This document shows positions 1-6,449 of a DNA stretch of 10,944 nucleotides, piece by piece. How positions within the stretch are numbered: position 1 is the first letter of the stretch; each line of letters opens with the position of its first letter. A program made the position numbers and the translations under genes. This stretch comes from an uncultured Alistipes sp. (GTDB taxonomy: Bacteria; Bacteroidota; Bacteroidia; Bacteroidales; Rikenellaceae), in the NCBI GenBank assembly GCA_900552955.1, contig USBO01000051.1:1-10944 (forward strand), written 5' to 3'. The notes beneath the pieces are model-generated. The model was not told the DNA's origin. It made no database searches and saw nothing but the letters and a program-made list of their open reading frames with translations.

Positions 1-189
1 GACGAGGTGCTGGCGCGACCCGACAGCCTGCACCAAGCCGTCGACCGTGTGTTTCAAACGATCAGCAACCATATCAACCGCAAAATCCACGCTCGGCTGA
101 GCGAGGACGGAACGGTCGATTTCACCCGATACACCGACGATTTTCTCGCGTTGTTCGATAGCGTGAAGGTCGAAACATGGGAACCCTGA
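1..189 (+). CDS. 3' end of an unidentified gene upstream of rlmB
   Basis: This is an open frame running in from the window edge, with 62 residues visible and a TGA stop at 187-189. The visible tail is soluble, with charged and aromatic residues (ends VKVETWEP) and no membrane segment. I do not recognise the family. The stop lies only 15 nt before the rlmB start and the strand is the same, so co-transcription with rlmB is likely. The true start is outside the window. The GTG at position 7 is simply an internal Val codon and should not be taken as a start. Confidence 0.75.
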   Translation, partial: DEVLARPDSLHQAVDRVFQTISNHINRKIHARLSEDGTVDFTRYTDDFLALFDSVKVETWEP

Positions 190-204
190 CATTCTAAAGA
201 GAGT

Positions 205-945
205 ATGGATAACAACCTGATTTTCGGCATCCGCCCCGTGGTGGAGGCCATCGAAGCCAGAAGGGAGATCGAAAAACTCTACATCCGCAAAGGCGCCGAA
301 GGGCAACTGATGACCGAACTGCGCGACCTCTGTCTGCGTCACCGCGTGCGCGTGCAGGAGGTGCCCGTCGAGAAACTCAACCGCCTCGTGCGCGGCAACC
401 ATCAGGGTGTCGTGGCGCAGATCGCCGCGATCGCCTACGTGCAGCTCGAGGATATTCTCGAACGCGTGCCCGACGACGAAACGCCGCTGGTGGTGGTCTT
501 CGACGGTGTGACCGACGTGCGCAACTTCGGCGCCATCGCCCGCTCGGCCGAATGCGCCGGCGCACACGGGCTCATCGCACCGCTCAAGAACTCGGCGCCG
601 GTCAACGCCGAGGCGATCCGCGCGTCGGCCGGTGCGCTCACGACGATTCCCGTCTGCCGCGTGGGTTCGATCCGCAACACGCTCAAGGCGTTGCAGGCCG
701 AGGGCTTCCAGGTGGTCGCCGCCACCGAGAAGAGCCGCAAGCTGCTCTACGACGCCGACCTGCGCCGCCCCACCGCACTGGTGATGGGCGCCGAGGAGAC
801 CGGCATCTCGAAGGAGGTGCTCAAGCTCTGCGACGAGCAGTTGGCCATACCGCTCATCGGCCGCATCGAGTCGCTCAACGTCTCGGCCGCAGCTGCCGTG
901 ATGCTCTTCGAGGTCGTCCGCCAGCGCATCGGCACGGCCGAGTGA
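205..945 (+). CDS. rlmB: 23S rRNA (guanosine-2'-O)-methyltransferase RlmB (SpoU/TrmH family)
   Basis: A 246-residue SPOUT-class methyltransferase, expected to methylate the ribose of G2251 (E. coli numbering) in the peptidyl-transferase P loop using S-adenosylmethionine. Seen in the sequence: an N-terminal substrate-binding domain at about residues 4-80 beginning IFGIRPVVEAIEA; SpoU motif 1 at about 104-115 (N107-F-G-A-I-A-R113); motif 2 at about 192-202 (LVMGAEETGIS); and motif 3 at about 215-236 (IPLIGRIESLNVSAAAAV, with N225), which forms the trefoil-knot cofactor site. Length matches the usual 240-250 residues. The ATG at 205 is preceded by a purine-rich AAAGAGAG at 196-203, and the N-terminus aligns with family starts. 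It follows the upstream gene by 15 nt and precedes the DUF4153 gene by 34 nt, suggesting one operon. TrmH-type tRNA methyltransferases are the main alternative, but the N-terminal domain favours RlmB. Confidence 0.93.
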   Translation: MDNNLIFGIRPVVEAIEARREIEKLYIRKGAEGQLMTELRDLCLRHRVRVQEVPVEKLNRLVRGNHQGVVAQIAAIAYVQLEDILERVPDDETPLVVVFDGVTDVRNFGAIARSAECAGAHGLIAPLKNSAPVNAEAIRASAGALTTIPVCRVGSIRNTLKALQAEGFQVVAATEKSRKLLYDADLRRPTALVMGAEETGISKEVLKLCDEQLAIPLIGRIESLNVSAAAAVMLFEVVRQRIGTAE

Positions 946-979
946 CCCCGCACCCGAAAAACCATCATCCGCAACCCTT

Positions 980-2707
980 ATGAACCGACTGAAAAGATTC
1001 CTGACCGACACGGTCGACGCGCTGCTGCATGTCGCAGGGCGCTATCCGGTCGAAACGGCGCTGAGCCTCTATGCCTTCGCGCTCTTCATCCTGACGCACG
1101 AACGGATCGTCGACGACCTGCCCGAGGCTGTCGTCGGCATCATGCCGATCACCCTCTACGCCGCGCTCGCCACGGGCGCGCTGACCCGACGCGCGGCACC
1201 GCGGCTGCGCCTCGTCTACTACGCCGTCGCGCTGCTGCCGGCGCTCTCGTGGGCGATGGGCGAGGCCTGGTTCCAGACGAGCCAGTACGTCATCACGGCC
1301 TCGATCCTCGCCCCGCTGGCGCTGCTCATGGCGCGGCGCACCGTACAGAACCGCCGCTTCGTCGGCGAAGCCCTCGCCTATGTCGAGGCCGGTGTCATCG
1401 GCGGCATCTTCGCACTCGTGACGCTGCTGGCCTTTCTGGCGATCTTCCACTCCGTGGTCTACATCTTCGGCATCTGGGGCAGCGTCGTCAACGACGTCCG
1501 CAGCTATGCGAGCAGCTTCGCCGTGCTGACGCTCTGGCCGCTGCTCGCGCTCTCGATGCTCGACCGATTCCTGGACGGCGAACCGCAGGGCACGAAAACG
1601 AGCGACGCGCTGCTCAACTACATCCTCGCCCCGGCGCTGCTCGTCTATGCGGCGATCCTCTACCTCTACGGCCTGCAAATCCTCTTCGCGTGGACGCTGC
1701 CCATAGGCGGCGTGGCCTATCTGGTCTTCGGCTTCACCATCGCCCTGTTCGCCATCAGGGCTTTGCAGGTCTTCGTCGTGCGGCGCCGCTACGACTGGTT
1801 CTTCGACCGCGTGAGCTACTTCGCCCTGCCGCCGCTCGTGCTCTTCTGGGCAGGCGTGGCGCAGCGCGTGGCCGACTACGGACTGACCGACTGGCGCGTC
1901 TACCTCATCATCTGCGGTGCGATCATGACCGTCTCCGTGGGGCTCTTCCTCGCACGGCGCACGGCGCGCTACTACTACATCGCCGGCACGGCCTTCGTCT
2001 GCTTCCTCACGACGGCCTACATCCCCTACTTCTCGGCCTCGGCGATCTCGCTCCGTTCGCAGACCGCACGTGCCGAGCGGCTGGCTGCCGCCGCGGGACT
2101 GCTCGACACGGCGGGCCGGCTCGACCTCGCACGCATCGACGAACGCGACACCACGCTCATCGCGGGCTATCGGGAGCTCTATTCGTCGCTCGACTACCTC
2201 GACGACAACGACACGCTGCTGCTGGCCGACCGTTTCGGCATCTCGCGTTCGGCGGAGTTCATCGATGCCTTCCAGAACACGGCCTTGGGCCACCACATCC
2301 GCTGGGGAGGCGCCCCCGTGCTCACCGAGGTGGTCAACGCGCCGCTGCACTTCCTCGACAACGAACGCCGCGACCCGCTCGACATCGCCGGTTACCGCCA
2401 CTGCTACGACCCCGCCTCCTACTCCTACGGCAACGACCGGTCGCAGTCGCGCTACACGACCTCGGACGACACGCTGCGGCTCTATCTGCCCGACGGCCGC
2501 GAACTCCTGCGCCGCTCGTTCGAGGAGCTGCTGCACGATCGCGCCGCACAGTTGCGCCTTCCGATCGACGACGACGCACTCTACACGGCCGACAACCTGC
2601 TCGTCTACCGCACCGACTCGCTGCTCGTATCGTTCCGGCGGGTGGAGGCGTCGCGCCACGAACACCGCTACACCGATCTGGACGTCGACATCTTCTTCAC
2701 GAAATAA
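980..2707 (+). CDS. DUF4153-type polytopic membrane protein
   Basis: A 575-residue inner-membrane protein of unknown function. Residues 1-355 contain about ten hydrophobic segments (roughly 24-40, 50-68, 78-93, 104-118, 137-165, 178-194, 211-237, 241-263, 280-296, 307-325 and 333-352). Residues about 356-575 form a soluble C-terminal part rich in Asp, Arg and Tyr, ending in FFTK. This layout, a multi-helix N-terminal half plus a soluble tail, resembles the DUF4153 family common in Bacteroidetes. No catalytic motif is evident. The ATG at 980 starts a protein with a short basic amphipathic N-terminus (MNRLKRFL) and has no strong Shine-Dalgarno sequence, as is usual in this phylum. It lies 34 nt after rlmB and 6 nt before the YgjP-like gene, so the three are probably co-transcribed. 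The family assignment is from recognition of sequence style, not a search. Confidence 0.82.
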   Translation: MNRLKRFLTDTVDALLHVAGRYPVETALSLYAFALFILTHERIVDDLPEAVVGIMPITLYAALATGALTRRAAPRLRLVYYAVALLPALSWAMGEAWFQTSQYVITASILAPLALLMARRTVQNRRFVGEALAYVEAGVIGGIFALVTLLAFLAIFHSVVYIFGIWGSVVNDVRSYASSFAVLTLWPLLALSMLDRFLDGEPQGTKTSDALLNYILAPALLVYAAILYLYGLQILFAWTLPIGGVAYLVFGFTIALFAIRALQVFVVRRRYDWFFDRVSYFALPPLVLFWAGVAQRVADYGLTDWRVYLIICGAIMTVSVGLFLARRTARYYYIAGTAFVCFLTTAYIPYFSASAISLRSQTARAERLAAAAGLLDTAGRLDLARIDERDTTLIAGYRELYSSLDYLDDNDTLLLADRFGISRSAEFIDAFQNTALGHHIRWGGAPVLTEVVNAPLHFLDNERRDPLDIAGYRHCYDPASYSYGNDRSQSRYTTSDDTLRLYLPDGRELLRRSFEELLHDRAAQLRLPIDDDALYTADNLLVYRTDSLLVSFRRVEASRHEHRYTDLDVDIFFTK

Positions 2708-2713
2708 TACGTC

Positions 2714-3280
2714 GTGGAAACCTCGTTGCAGCACCCGCTGCTGGGCGAAATCCTCCTCAGCCAGACCCGCCGCGCACGCCGCATCTCGCTCTCGGTGCGC
2801 GCGGCGGGGGCCGTGCGGCTGAGTTTCCCTTACGGCGTGCCGCGCGCCCGGGCGCTGGAGTTTCTGGAGTCGAAGACCGAGTGGATCGTGCGCACGCGCG
2901 AACGGCTGGAGGCCCGCGCCGCAGCGCATCCCGCCCCTGCCGCGTGCGACGTCGAGATGTTGCGCCGCGCCGCCAAAGCGGCACTCCCCGCACGTGTCGA
3001 GGAGCTGGCGCGGCTCCACGGATTCCGCTACGGACGGGTGACCATCCGCGCCTCGCGCACCAAGTGGGGCTGCTGCACCGGTGACAACAACCTATCGCTG
3101 AGCCTCTTTCTGATGATTCTGCCGCCGCATCTGCGCGACTTCGTGCTGCTGCACGAACTCTGCCACACCGTCCATCACAACCACTCACCGCGTTTCCACG
3201 CGCTGCTCGACCGCCTCACCGGCGGCAACGAAAAACTCCTCAGCCGTGAGCTGAGGAGCTATGCGATACCGGCGCGGTAG
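2714..3280 (+). CDS. YgjP/DUF45-type zinc metallohydrolase-like protein
   Basis: A 188-residue protein of the COG1451 (YgjP-like, DUF45) family, often labelled M48-like metallopeptidase. The N-terminal beta-rich part (residues 8-42, LLGEILLSQTRRARRISLSV) matches the family opening. RTKWGCC at 115-121 corresponds to the usual R-x-K/R-W-G-S-C motif. The metal site is HELCH at 147-151 with E148 as expected catalytic acid, and H157 in NHSPRFH as third ligand, so the site is complete. The protein is shorter than many relatives (about 230 residues) because the spacer at about 65-80 is short. GTG at 2714 is the likely start: it is 6 nt after the DUF4153 stop and gives the family N-terminus, with no ATG nearby. 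Biological substrate is uncertain. Its 3' end overlaps the apparent terminator of the convergent pseudouridine synthase gene. Confidence 0.9.
   Translation: METSLQHPLLGEILLSQTRRARRISLSVRAAGAVRLSFPYGVPRARALEFLESKTEWIVRTRERLEARAAAHPAPAACDVEMLRRAAKAALPARVEELARLHGFRYGRVTIRASRTKWGCCTGDNNLSLSLFLMILPPHLRDFVLLHELCHTVHHNHSPRFHALLDRLTGGNEKLLSRELRSYAIPAR
3231..3258 (-). terminator. Intrinsic terminator of the pseudouridine synthase gene, inside the convergent CDS
   Basis: A perfect 9-bp inverted repeat: CTCCTCAGC at 3236-3244 and GCTGAGGAG at 3250-3258, with a 5-nt loop. Read on the minus strand it is followed directly by five U residues (AAAAA on the plus strand at 3231-3235). It begins 27 nt beyond the minus-strand stop at 3286, a normal position for a terminator, yet it lies wholly within the last codons of the plus-strand YgjP-like gene. 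Orientation is set by the U tract, which exists only for minus-strand transcription. Confidence 0.75.
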
Positions 3281-3285
3281 CCGCG

Positions 3286-4767
3286 CTATTCATACTGACC
3301 GCTCTTGAGGCGCATCACCTCCTCGCGGGTGAGGAACCGCCACGCGCCGCGCTTGAGATTCTTCTTCGTCAGACCGGCGTAGTAGACGCGGTCGAGTTTG
3401 CGGACCGTGTAGCCCAACGACTCGAAGATGCGCCGCACGATGCGGTTGCGCCCCGAGTGAATCTCGATCCCGATCTCGGTCTTGTCCTCCTTGACGTAGG
3501 CGATCTCATCGGCGTGAATCTCGCCGTCCTCGAGCGTGATGCCCTCGGCGATGCGATCCATGTCGGCGCGCGTGAGCGGTTTGTCGAGCGACACCTGATA
3601 GATCTTCTTCTTGAGGTACGACGGATGGGTCAGCTGACGCGTCAAGTCGCCGTCGTTGGTGAAGAGCAGCAGCCCCAGCGAGTTCTTGTCGAGCCGCCCC
3701 ACGGGATAGATCCGCTCCTCGCAGGCCCCTTTCACCAGCTCCATGACCGTCTTGTCGGCATGCGGGTCTTCGAGCGACGTCACATAACCTTTGGGCTTGT
3801 TGAGCACCAGATAAACTTTCTTTTCACCCTCGACGCGGCTGTCGTTGAACTTCACCTCGTCGGTCGGCATCACCTTCGTACCCAGTTCGGTCACGATCGT
3901 GCCGTTGACCGAGACCAGGCCGGCCTGGATGTAGTCGTCGGCCTCGCGGCGCGAGCAGAGCCCCGACTGGGCGATGAAGCGGTTCAGACGCATCTCGCCC
4001 GTCTGCACATTGGGATTATAGCGCGGGTAACTCCTCTGCCGCTCCTCGCCGCGGCGATCGTCGCGCCGGAACCCTCCGGCCGGCTTCGCACCGTAACGCT
4101 TCGGCGCACCTTCGTCGGGCCGGAATCCCTCGCCCCGCTCGCCGTAAGGACGCTTGGGGCCGAATTTTCCGGCGGGTTTGCGGCCATAGGCGGGTTTCCC
4201 GCCGAATTTCGGGCCGCCGAACGGCTTCTTGCCATACGAGCGGCGCTCATCCGAACCCGAACGCTCACCGTCGTAACCGCCCGTGCGATCCGAGGGACGG
4301 CCTTCGCCGTAACGCGGGCCGCCGAACGACTTCCTGCCGTAGGGACGACGCTCGTCCGAACCCGAACGCTCGCCGCCGAAACCGCCCGTGCGATCCGATG
4401 AATGCCCTTCGCCGGAGCGCGGGCCGCCGAACGGCTTTCTGCCATAGGGACGCGACGGACGGTCTTCCGAATCGCCGCGGCCTTCGCCATATCCGCCCGA
4501 ACGGCTCGGATAGCGGCCGGCGGGACGGGCTTCGTCATATCTGAATCCGCCTGCCGGACGGCGCGTGCGCTCGCCGACAGGGCGGTTGTCTTCCGTGAAG
4601 TGAGGATTGTACGACGCACGCCGGGGAGCGTGTTCGCGGGAGGTGTCATCGGCATCACGCCGGGGACCGGGGCGACGTTCGATCCGTTCGGCGGTCGTCG
4701 TCCGCTTGCGCTTGTCGCGTGCGAAACGGTCGAGAGCCGCTGTCGAGTCGCTGTTGTAGTCTTTCAT
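3286..4767 (-). CDS. rluB: RluB-family 23S rRNA pseudouridine synthase with long Arg/Gly-rich N-terminal extension
   Basis: A 493-residue protein. The C-terminal part is a standard RsuA/RluB/E/F-type pseudouridine synthase: S4 RNA-binding domain at about 258-305 (MRLNRFIAQSGLCSRREADDYI), then the catalytic domain at about 317-480 with KPKGYVTS (324-331), catalytic Asp D360 in YPVGRLD followed by GLLLFTNDGD, and GRNRIVRRIF (439-448). It should isomerise one or a few uridines in 23S rRNA; RluB versus a paralogue such as RluF is not settled by motifs alone. Residues 1-255 are a predicted disordered, positively charged extension rich in Arg, Gly, Tyr, Asp and Pro, containing a 35-residue tandem repeat. 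A normal family member is about 240-300 residues, so this extension doubles the protein; such tails are frequent in Bacteroidetes and may bind RNA. The ATG at 4767 lies about 16 nt downstream of the expected transcription start and has no Shine-Dalgarno sequence. Confidence 0.9.
   Translation of the reverse strand: MKDYNSDSTAALDRFARDKRKRTTTAERIERRPGPRRDADDTSREHAPRRASYNPHFTEDNRPVGERTRRPAGGFRYDEARPAGRYPSRSGGYGEGRGDSEDRPSRPYGRKPFGGPRSGEGHSSDRTGGFGGERSGSDERRPYGRKSFGGPRYGEGRPSDRTGGYDGERSGSDERRSYGKKPFGGPKFGGKPAYGRKPAGKFGPKRPYGERGEGFRPDEGAPKRYGAKPAGGFRRDDRRGEERQRSYPRYNPNVQTGEMRLNRFIAQSGLCSRREADDYIQAGLVSVNGTIVTELGTKVMPTDEVKFNDSRVEGEKKVYLVLNKPKGYVTSLEDPHADKTVMELVKGACEERIYPVGRLDKNSLGLLLFTNDGDLTRQLTHPSYLKKKIYQVSLDKPLTRADMDRIAEGITLEDGEIHADEIAYVKEDKTEIGIEIHSGRNRIVRRIFESLGYTVRKLDRVYYAGLTKKNLKRGAWRFLTREEVMRLKSGQYE
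4213..4452 (-). repeat. 105-bp in-frame tandem repeat in the N-terminal extension of the pseudouridine synthase
   Basis: The coding sequence holds two full 35-codon units, residues 106-140 and 141-175, and the first part of a third (176 to about 185). Each unit opens with R-P/S-Y-G-R/K-K-P/S-F-G-G-P and the full ones close with GERSGSDER. The period is exactly 105 bp, so copy-number change would keep the frame. The units differ at several positions (for example SGEGHSSDRTGGF versus YGEGRPSDRTGGY), so the duplication is not brand new. Shorter related blocks (KPAYGRKPAGKFG) follow. Confidence 0.88.
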
Positions 4768-4789
4768 TTCGATTTTAATTAATTCGAGG

Positions 4790-4797
4790 CAAAGGTA
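4790..4797 (-). promoter_or_regulatory. Putative -7 box of the pseudouridine synthase gene
   Basis: On the minus strand the bases read TACCTTTG, an exact match to the Bacteroidetes -7 consensus TAnnTTTG. It lies 22 nt upstream of the ATG at 4767, with an AT-rich leader (AATTAATTAAAATCGAA) between. No well-spaced -33 TTTG is visible; the nearest on that strand is 25 nt further upstream. The leader is very short, typical for this phylum. Confidence 0.65.
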
Positions 4798-4927
4798 ATC
4801 TAATTTTCGCAGATTGTCCGCACAAATCGCACCAAATCAGCCGTCCGGCCAAAGAATTCGATAGCCCCGTCCGGCTCTCGGTCACTCCGGCGAGCCCGAT
4901 CCGCCCCGCCTCAGATACTCCGCCTCG

Positions 4928-4954
4928 GCAAAATGCAAATAAATTTGCTTTTGC
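4928..4954. promoter_or_regulatory. Palindrome, copy 1 (possible operator)
   Basis: Inner perfect inverted repeat GCAAAT-AA-ATTTGC at 4935-4948, extended by outer arms GCAAAA (4928-4933) and TTTTGC (4949-4954) with a single extra T at 4934. Its dyad symmetry is typical of a dimeric repressor or activator site, but a hairpin or a promoter-module relic is also possible. The adjoining -7 box is damaged, so this copy is unlikely to drive transcription itself. Confidence 0.5.
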
Positions 4955-5000
4955 ACCCGGCTTATTCGTTCTTTGGCTGCGCCGTAGATACTCCGCCTCG

Positions 5001-5027
5001 GCAAAATGCAAATAAATTTGCTTTTGC
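5001..5027. promoter_or_regulatory. Palindrome, copy 2, overlapping the MATE gene promoter (possible operator)
   Basis: The sequence is identical to copy 1: inner arms at 5008-5013 and 5016-5021, outer arms at 5001-5006 and 5022-5027. It covers the proposed -33 element TTTG at 5017-5020, so a protein bound here would directly affect RNA polymerase. The centre-to-centre distance to copy 1 is 73 bp, close to seven helical turns, placing both sites on the same face of the DNA. No regulator gene is present in the window. Confidence 0.5.
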
Positions 5028-5049
5028 ACTCGGCTTATTCGTATCTTTG
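5017..5049 (+). promoter_or_regulatory. Bacteroidetes-type promoter of the MATE transporter gene
   Basis: The -7 box is TATCTTTG at 5042-5049, an exact TAnnTTTG match. A -33 TTTG at 5017-5020 is separated from it by 21 nt, within the usual 19-21 nt. The ATG at 5067 is 17 nt after the box, so the leader would be only about ten bases, without a Shine-Dalgarno sequence. Confidence 0.75.
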
Positions 5050-5066
5050 CCCCAAAAGACTCGCTT

Positions 5067-6386
5067 ATGAATCGGGAAATTCTGCGGCTCGCATTACCGA
5101 ACATCGTATCGAACATCACCGTCCCCGTCATGGGCATCGCCAGCACGATGATCGCCGGCAATCTGGGCGGCAGCGACGCCACGCGCACCATCGGATCGCT
5201 GGCCGTCGGCGTCTCGATCTTCAATTTCATCTACTGGAACTGCTCCTTCCTGCGCATGGGCACCAGCGGTCTGACGGCACAGGCCTACGGAGCGGGCGAC
5301 CGCCGCGAATGCACCGCCACGCTGGCCCGCACGCTGCTGGTCGCAGCCACGCTGGGCGCACTGATCCTGCTGCTGCAATATCCGCTCGGCCAGGCGGCCA
5401 TCCGGGCCATGAACGGCGACGACCTGGTGGCCGAATACTTCTACGCCCGCATCTGGGCCGTACCGGCCGGCATCCTGCTCTTCGGGCTCAACGGCTGGTT
5501 CATCGGCATGCAGAACGCCCGCATCCCGATGTGGATCGCCGTGCTGCAAAACATCGTCCACATCGGCTGTTCGTGGTTCTTCGCCTTCCGCTGCGGAATG
5601 GGCATCGCCGGCATCGGTTACGGCTCGGTCATCGCCCAATATCTGGGCGTTGCGCTGGCCGCCGTGCTCATCGCGGCCAATTACCGCGAGTTCATCACGC
5701 GCATCGACTGGCCGGCGGTCTTCGACCTGCGGCCCATCCGGCGCTTCCTGATCGTCAACCGCGACATCATCATCCGCACGCTGTGCATCGTCGTGGTCTA
5801 CACCTTCTTCACCGGAGCCTCGGCCCGCATGGAGGATCGCACGCTGCTGGCCGTCAACACCATCCTGCTGCAACTCTTCACCCTCTTCTCCTACATGACC
5901 GACGGCTTCGCACAGGCGGCCGAAGCCCTCACGGGCCGCCTCATCGGCGCCCGCGACGGACGGTCGCTGCGGCGCTGCATCCGCTATTCGGTCTACTGGT
6001 CGCTGGTCGTCGCGGCGGTTTTCGTGGGCATCTACCTCATCTGGTGGCGCGATCTGCTGCATATCTTCACCCTGAGCAGTCCGGAAACATCGGCCCGCAT
6101 CATTGCGACGGCGGGCGACTACATCGGCTGGATCATCGCCATTCCGATTGCCAGCTCGCTGCCGTTCCTCATGGACGGCATCATGGTCGGCGCAACCCGC
6201 ACCCGCGTCATGCGCGACTCGATGATCCTTGCGACGATCATCTACTTCGCCATCTTCTTCGCCTTCACGCCGCTGATCGGCAACAACGCCCTGTGGTGCG
6301 CATTCCTGCTCTACATGCTGCTGCGCGGGGTGTTGCAGTACTTCATGACCCACCGATTGCAGGACATCTACCGGCAAGTGGCATAA
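5067..6386 (+). CDS. MATE family efflux transporter, DinF-type
   Basis: A 439-residue inner-membrane multidrug/organic-cation exporter-like protein with about twelve hydrophobic segments in two homologous halves. Diagnostic DinF-type features are the opening LALPNIVSNITVPVMGI (8-24), FLRMGTSGLTAQAYGAGD (61-78), GWFIGMQNARIPMWIAVLQN (143-162), the second-half segment YMTDGFAQAAEALTGRLIGA (276-295) and LMDGIMVGATRTRVMRDSM (368-386). Length is normal for the family. The C-lobe acids D279, E286 and D370 are kept. In the N-lobe, from memory of E. coli DinF and archaeal PfMATE, the membrane Asp of helix 1 (family LVDT) is Ser26 (IAST) here, and the helix-5 Asn/Asp pair is His165/Ser169; this could change ion coupling. 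The ATG at 5067 begins at the family N-terminus and follows a clear promoter. The gene stands alone, converging on the lipoprotein gene. Substrate cannot be inferred. Confidence 0.92.
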   Translation: MNREILRLALPNIVSNITVPVMGIASTMIAGNLGGSDATRTIGSLAVGVSIFNFIYWNCSFLRMGTSGLTAQAYGAGDRRECTATLARTLLVAATLGALILLLQYPLGQAAIRAMNGDDLVAEYFYARIWAVPAGILLFGLNGWFIGMQNARIPMWIAVLQNIVHIGCSWFFAFRCGMGIAGIGYGSVIAQYLGVALAAVLIAANYREFITRIDWPAVFDLRPIRRFLIVNRDIIIRTLCIVVVYTFFTGASARMEDRTLLAVNTILLQLFTLFSYMTDGFAQAAEALTGRLIGARDGRSLRRCIRYSVYWSLVVAAVFVGIYLIWWRDLLHIFTLSSPETSARIIATAGDYIGWIIAIPIASSLPFLMDGIMVGATRTRVMRDSMILATIIYFAIFFAFTPLIGNNALWCAFLLYMLLRGVLQYFMTHRLQDIYRQVA

Positions 6387-6390
6387 CGCA

Positions 6391-6428
6391 AACGCCCCCT
6401 GCGGCCATGCAGAGCCGCAGGGAGCGTT
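6391..6428. terminator. Hairpin between convergent MATE and lipoprotein genes, likely bidirectional terminator
   Basis: A 15-bp stem with one mismatch: AACGC-C-CCCTGCGGC at 6391-6405 pairs with GCCGCAGGG-A-GCGTT at 6414-6428, with an 8-nt loop. It starts 5 nt after the MATE stop (6384-6386) and lies 22 nt beyond the minus-strand lipoprotein stop at 6450. There is no long U tract on either side, so termination by hairpin alone is less certain, but position and stem strength between two converging genes fit a shared terminator. Confidence 0.65.
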
Positions 6429-6449
6429 CCCTGTGTTGCCGTCCGGCGC

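Larger units (their letters stand above)
4913..5042 (+). repeat. 57-bp direct repeat (two copies, 73-bp offset) in the divergent promoter region
   Basis: Copy 1 is 4913-4969 and copy 2 is 4986-5042. They are identical except for one base (C at 4957, T at 5030), with a 16-nt spacer. Each contains the flanking words CGCCTCGGC and CTTATTCGT around a palindrome. Similarity continues past the 57 bp: copy 2 goes on to ATCTTTG, which completes a promoter -7 box, while copy 1 continues with TCTTTG and lacks one A, so its box is broken. The rest of the 4768-5066 gap holds the minus-strand -7 box and an imperfect GC-rich hairpin at 4873-4896 (arms GGCTC/GAGCC); I see no gene in it. Confidence 0.95.

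Noticed and set aside
965..3019. A 684-codon open frame on the minus strand, opposite the DUF4153 and YgjP-like genes
   Set aside because: Its translation is dominated by Arg, Glu, Val and Asp typical of antisense reading of GC-rich codons, shows no recognisable domain, and spans two clear genes on the other strand.
3272..3286. GCGCGG-TAG-CCGCGC hairpin at the YgjP-like stop codon as a plus-strand terminator
   Set aside because: Only 6 bp with a 3-nt loop and no U tract afterwards; could form but is weak evidence for termination.
4213..4452. CRISPR-like array from the regular repeats
   Set aside because: The period is 105 bp, units are diverged and adjacent without spacers, and the frame is coding.
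4873..4896. GC-rich imperfect hairpin in the divergent gap as an RNA gene or attenuator
   Set aside because: It lies upstream of both predicted promoters, outside either transcript, and the stem is interrupted.
4775..5230. A 151-codon minus-strand frame across the divergent promoter region
   Set aside because: It runs through both copies of the direct repeat, both promoters and into the MATE gene; its repeated AKANLFAFCRGG-like peptide is just the translated DNA repeat.
5094..6377. A 427-codon minus-strand frame opposite the MATE gene, and a 649-codon plus-strand frame (6771-8720) opposite the lipoprotein gene
   Set aside because: Both mirror well-supported genes, have antisense-type composition (His, Arg, Asp, Gln rich) and no family signature or promoter.
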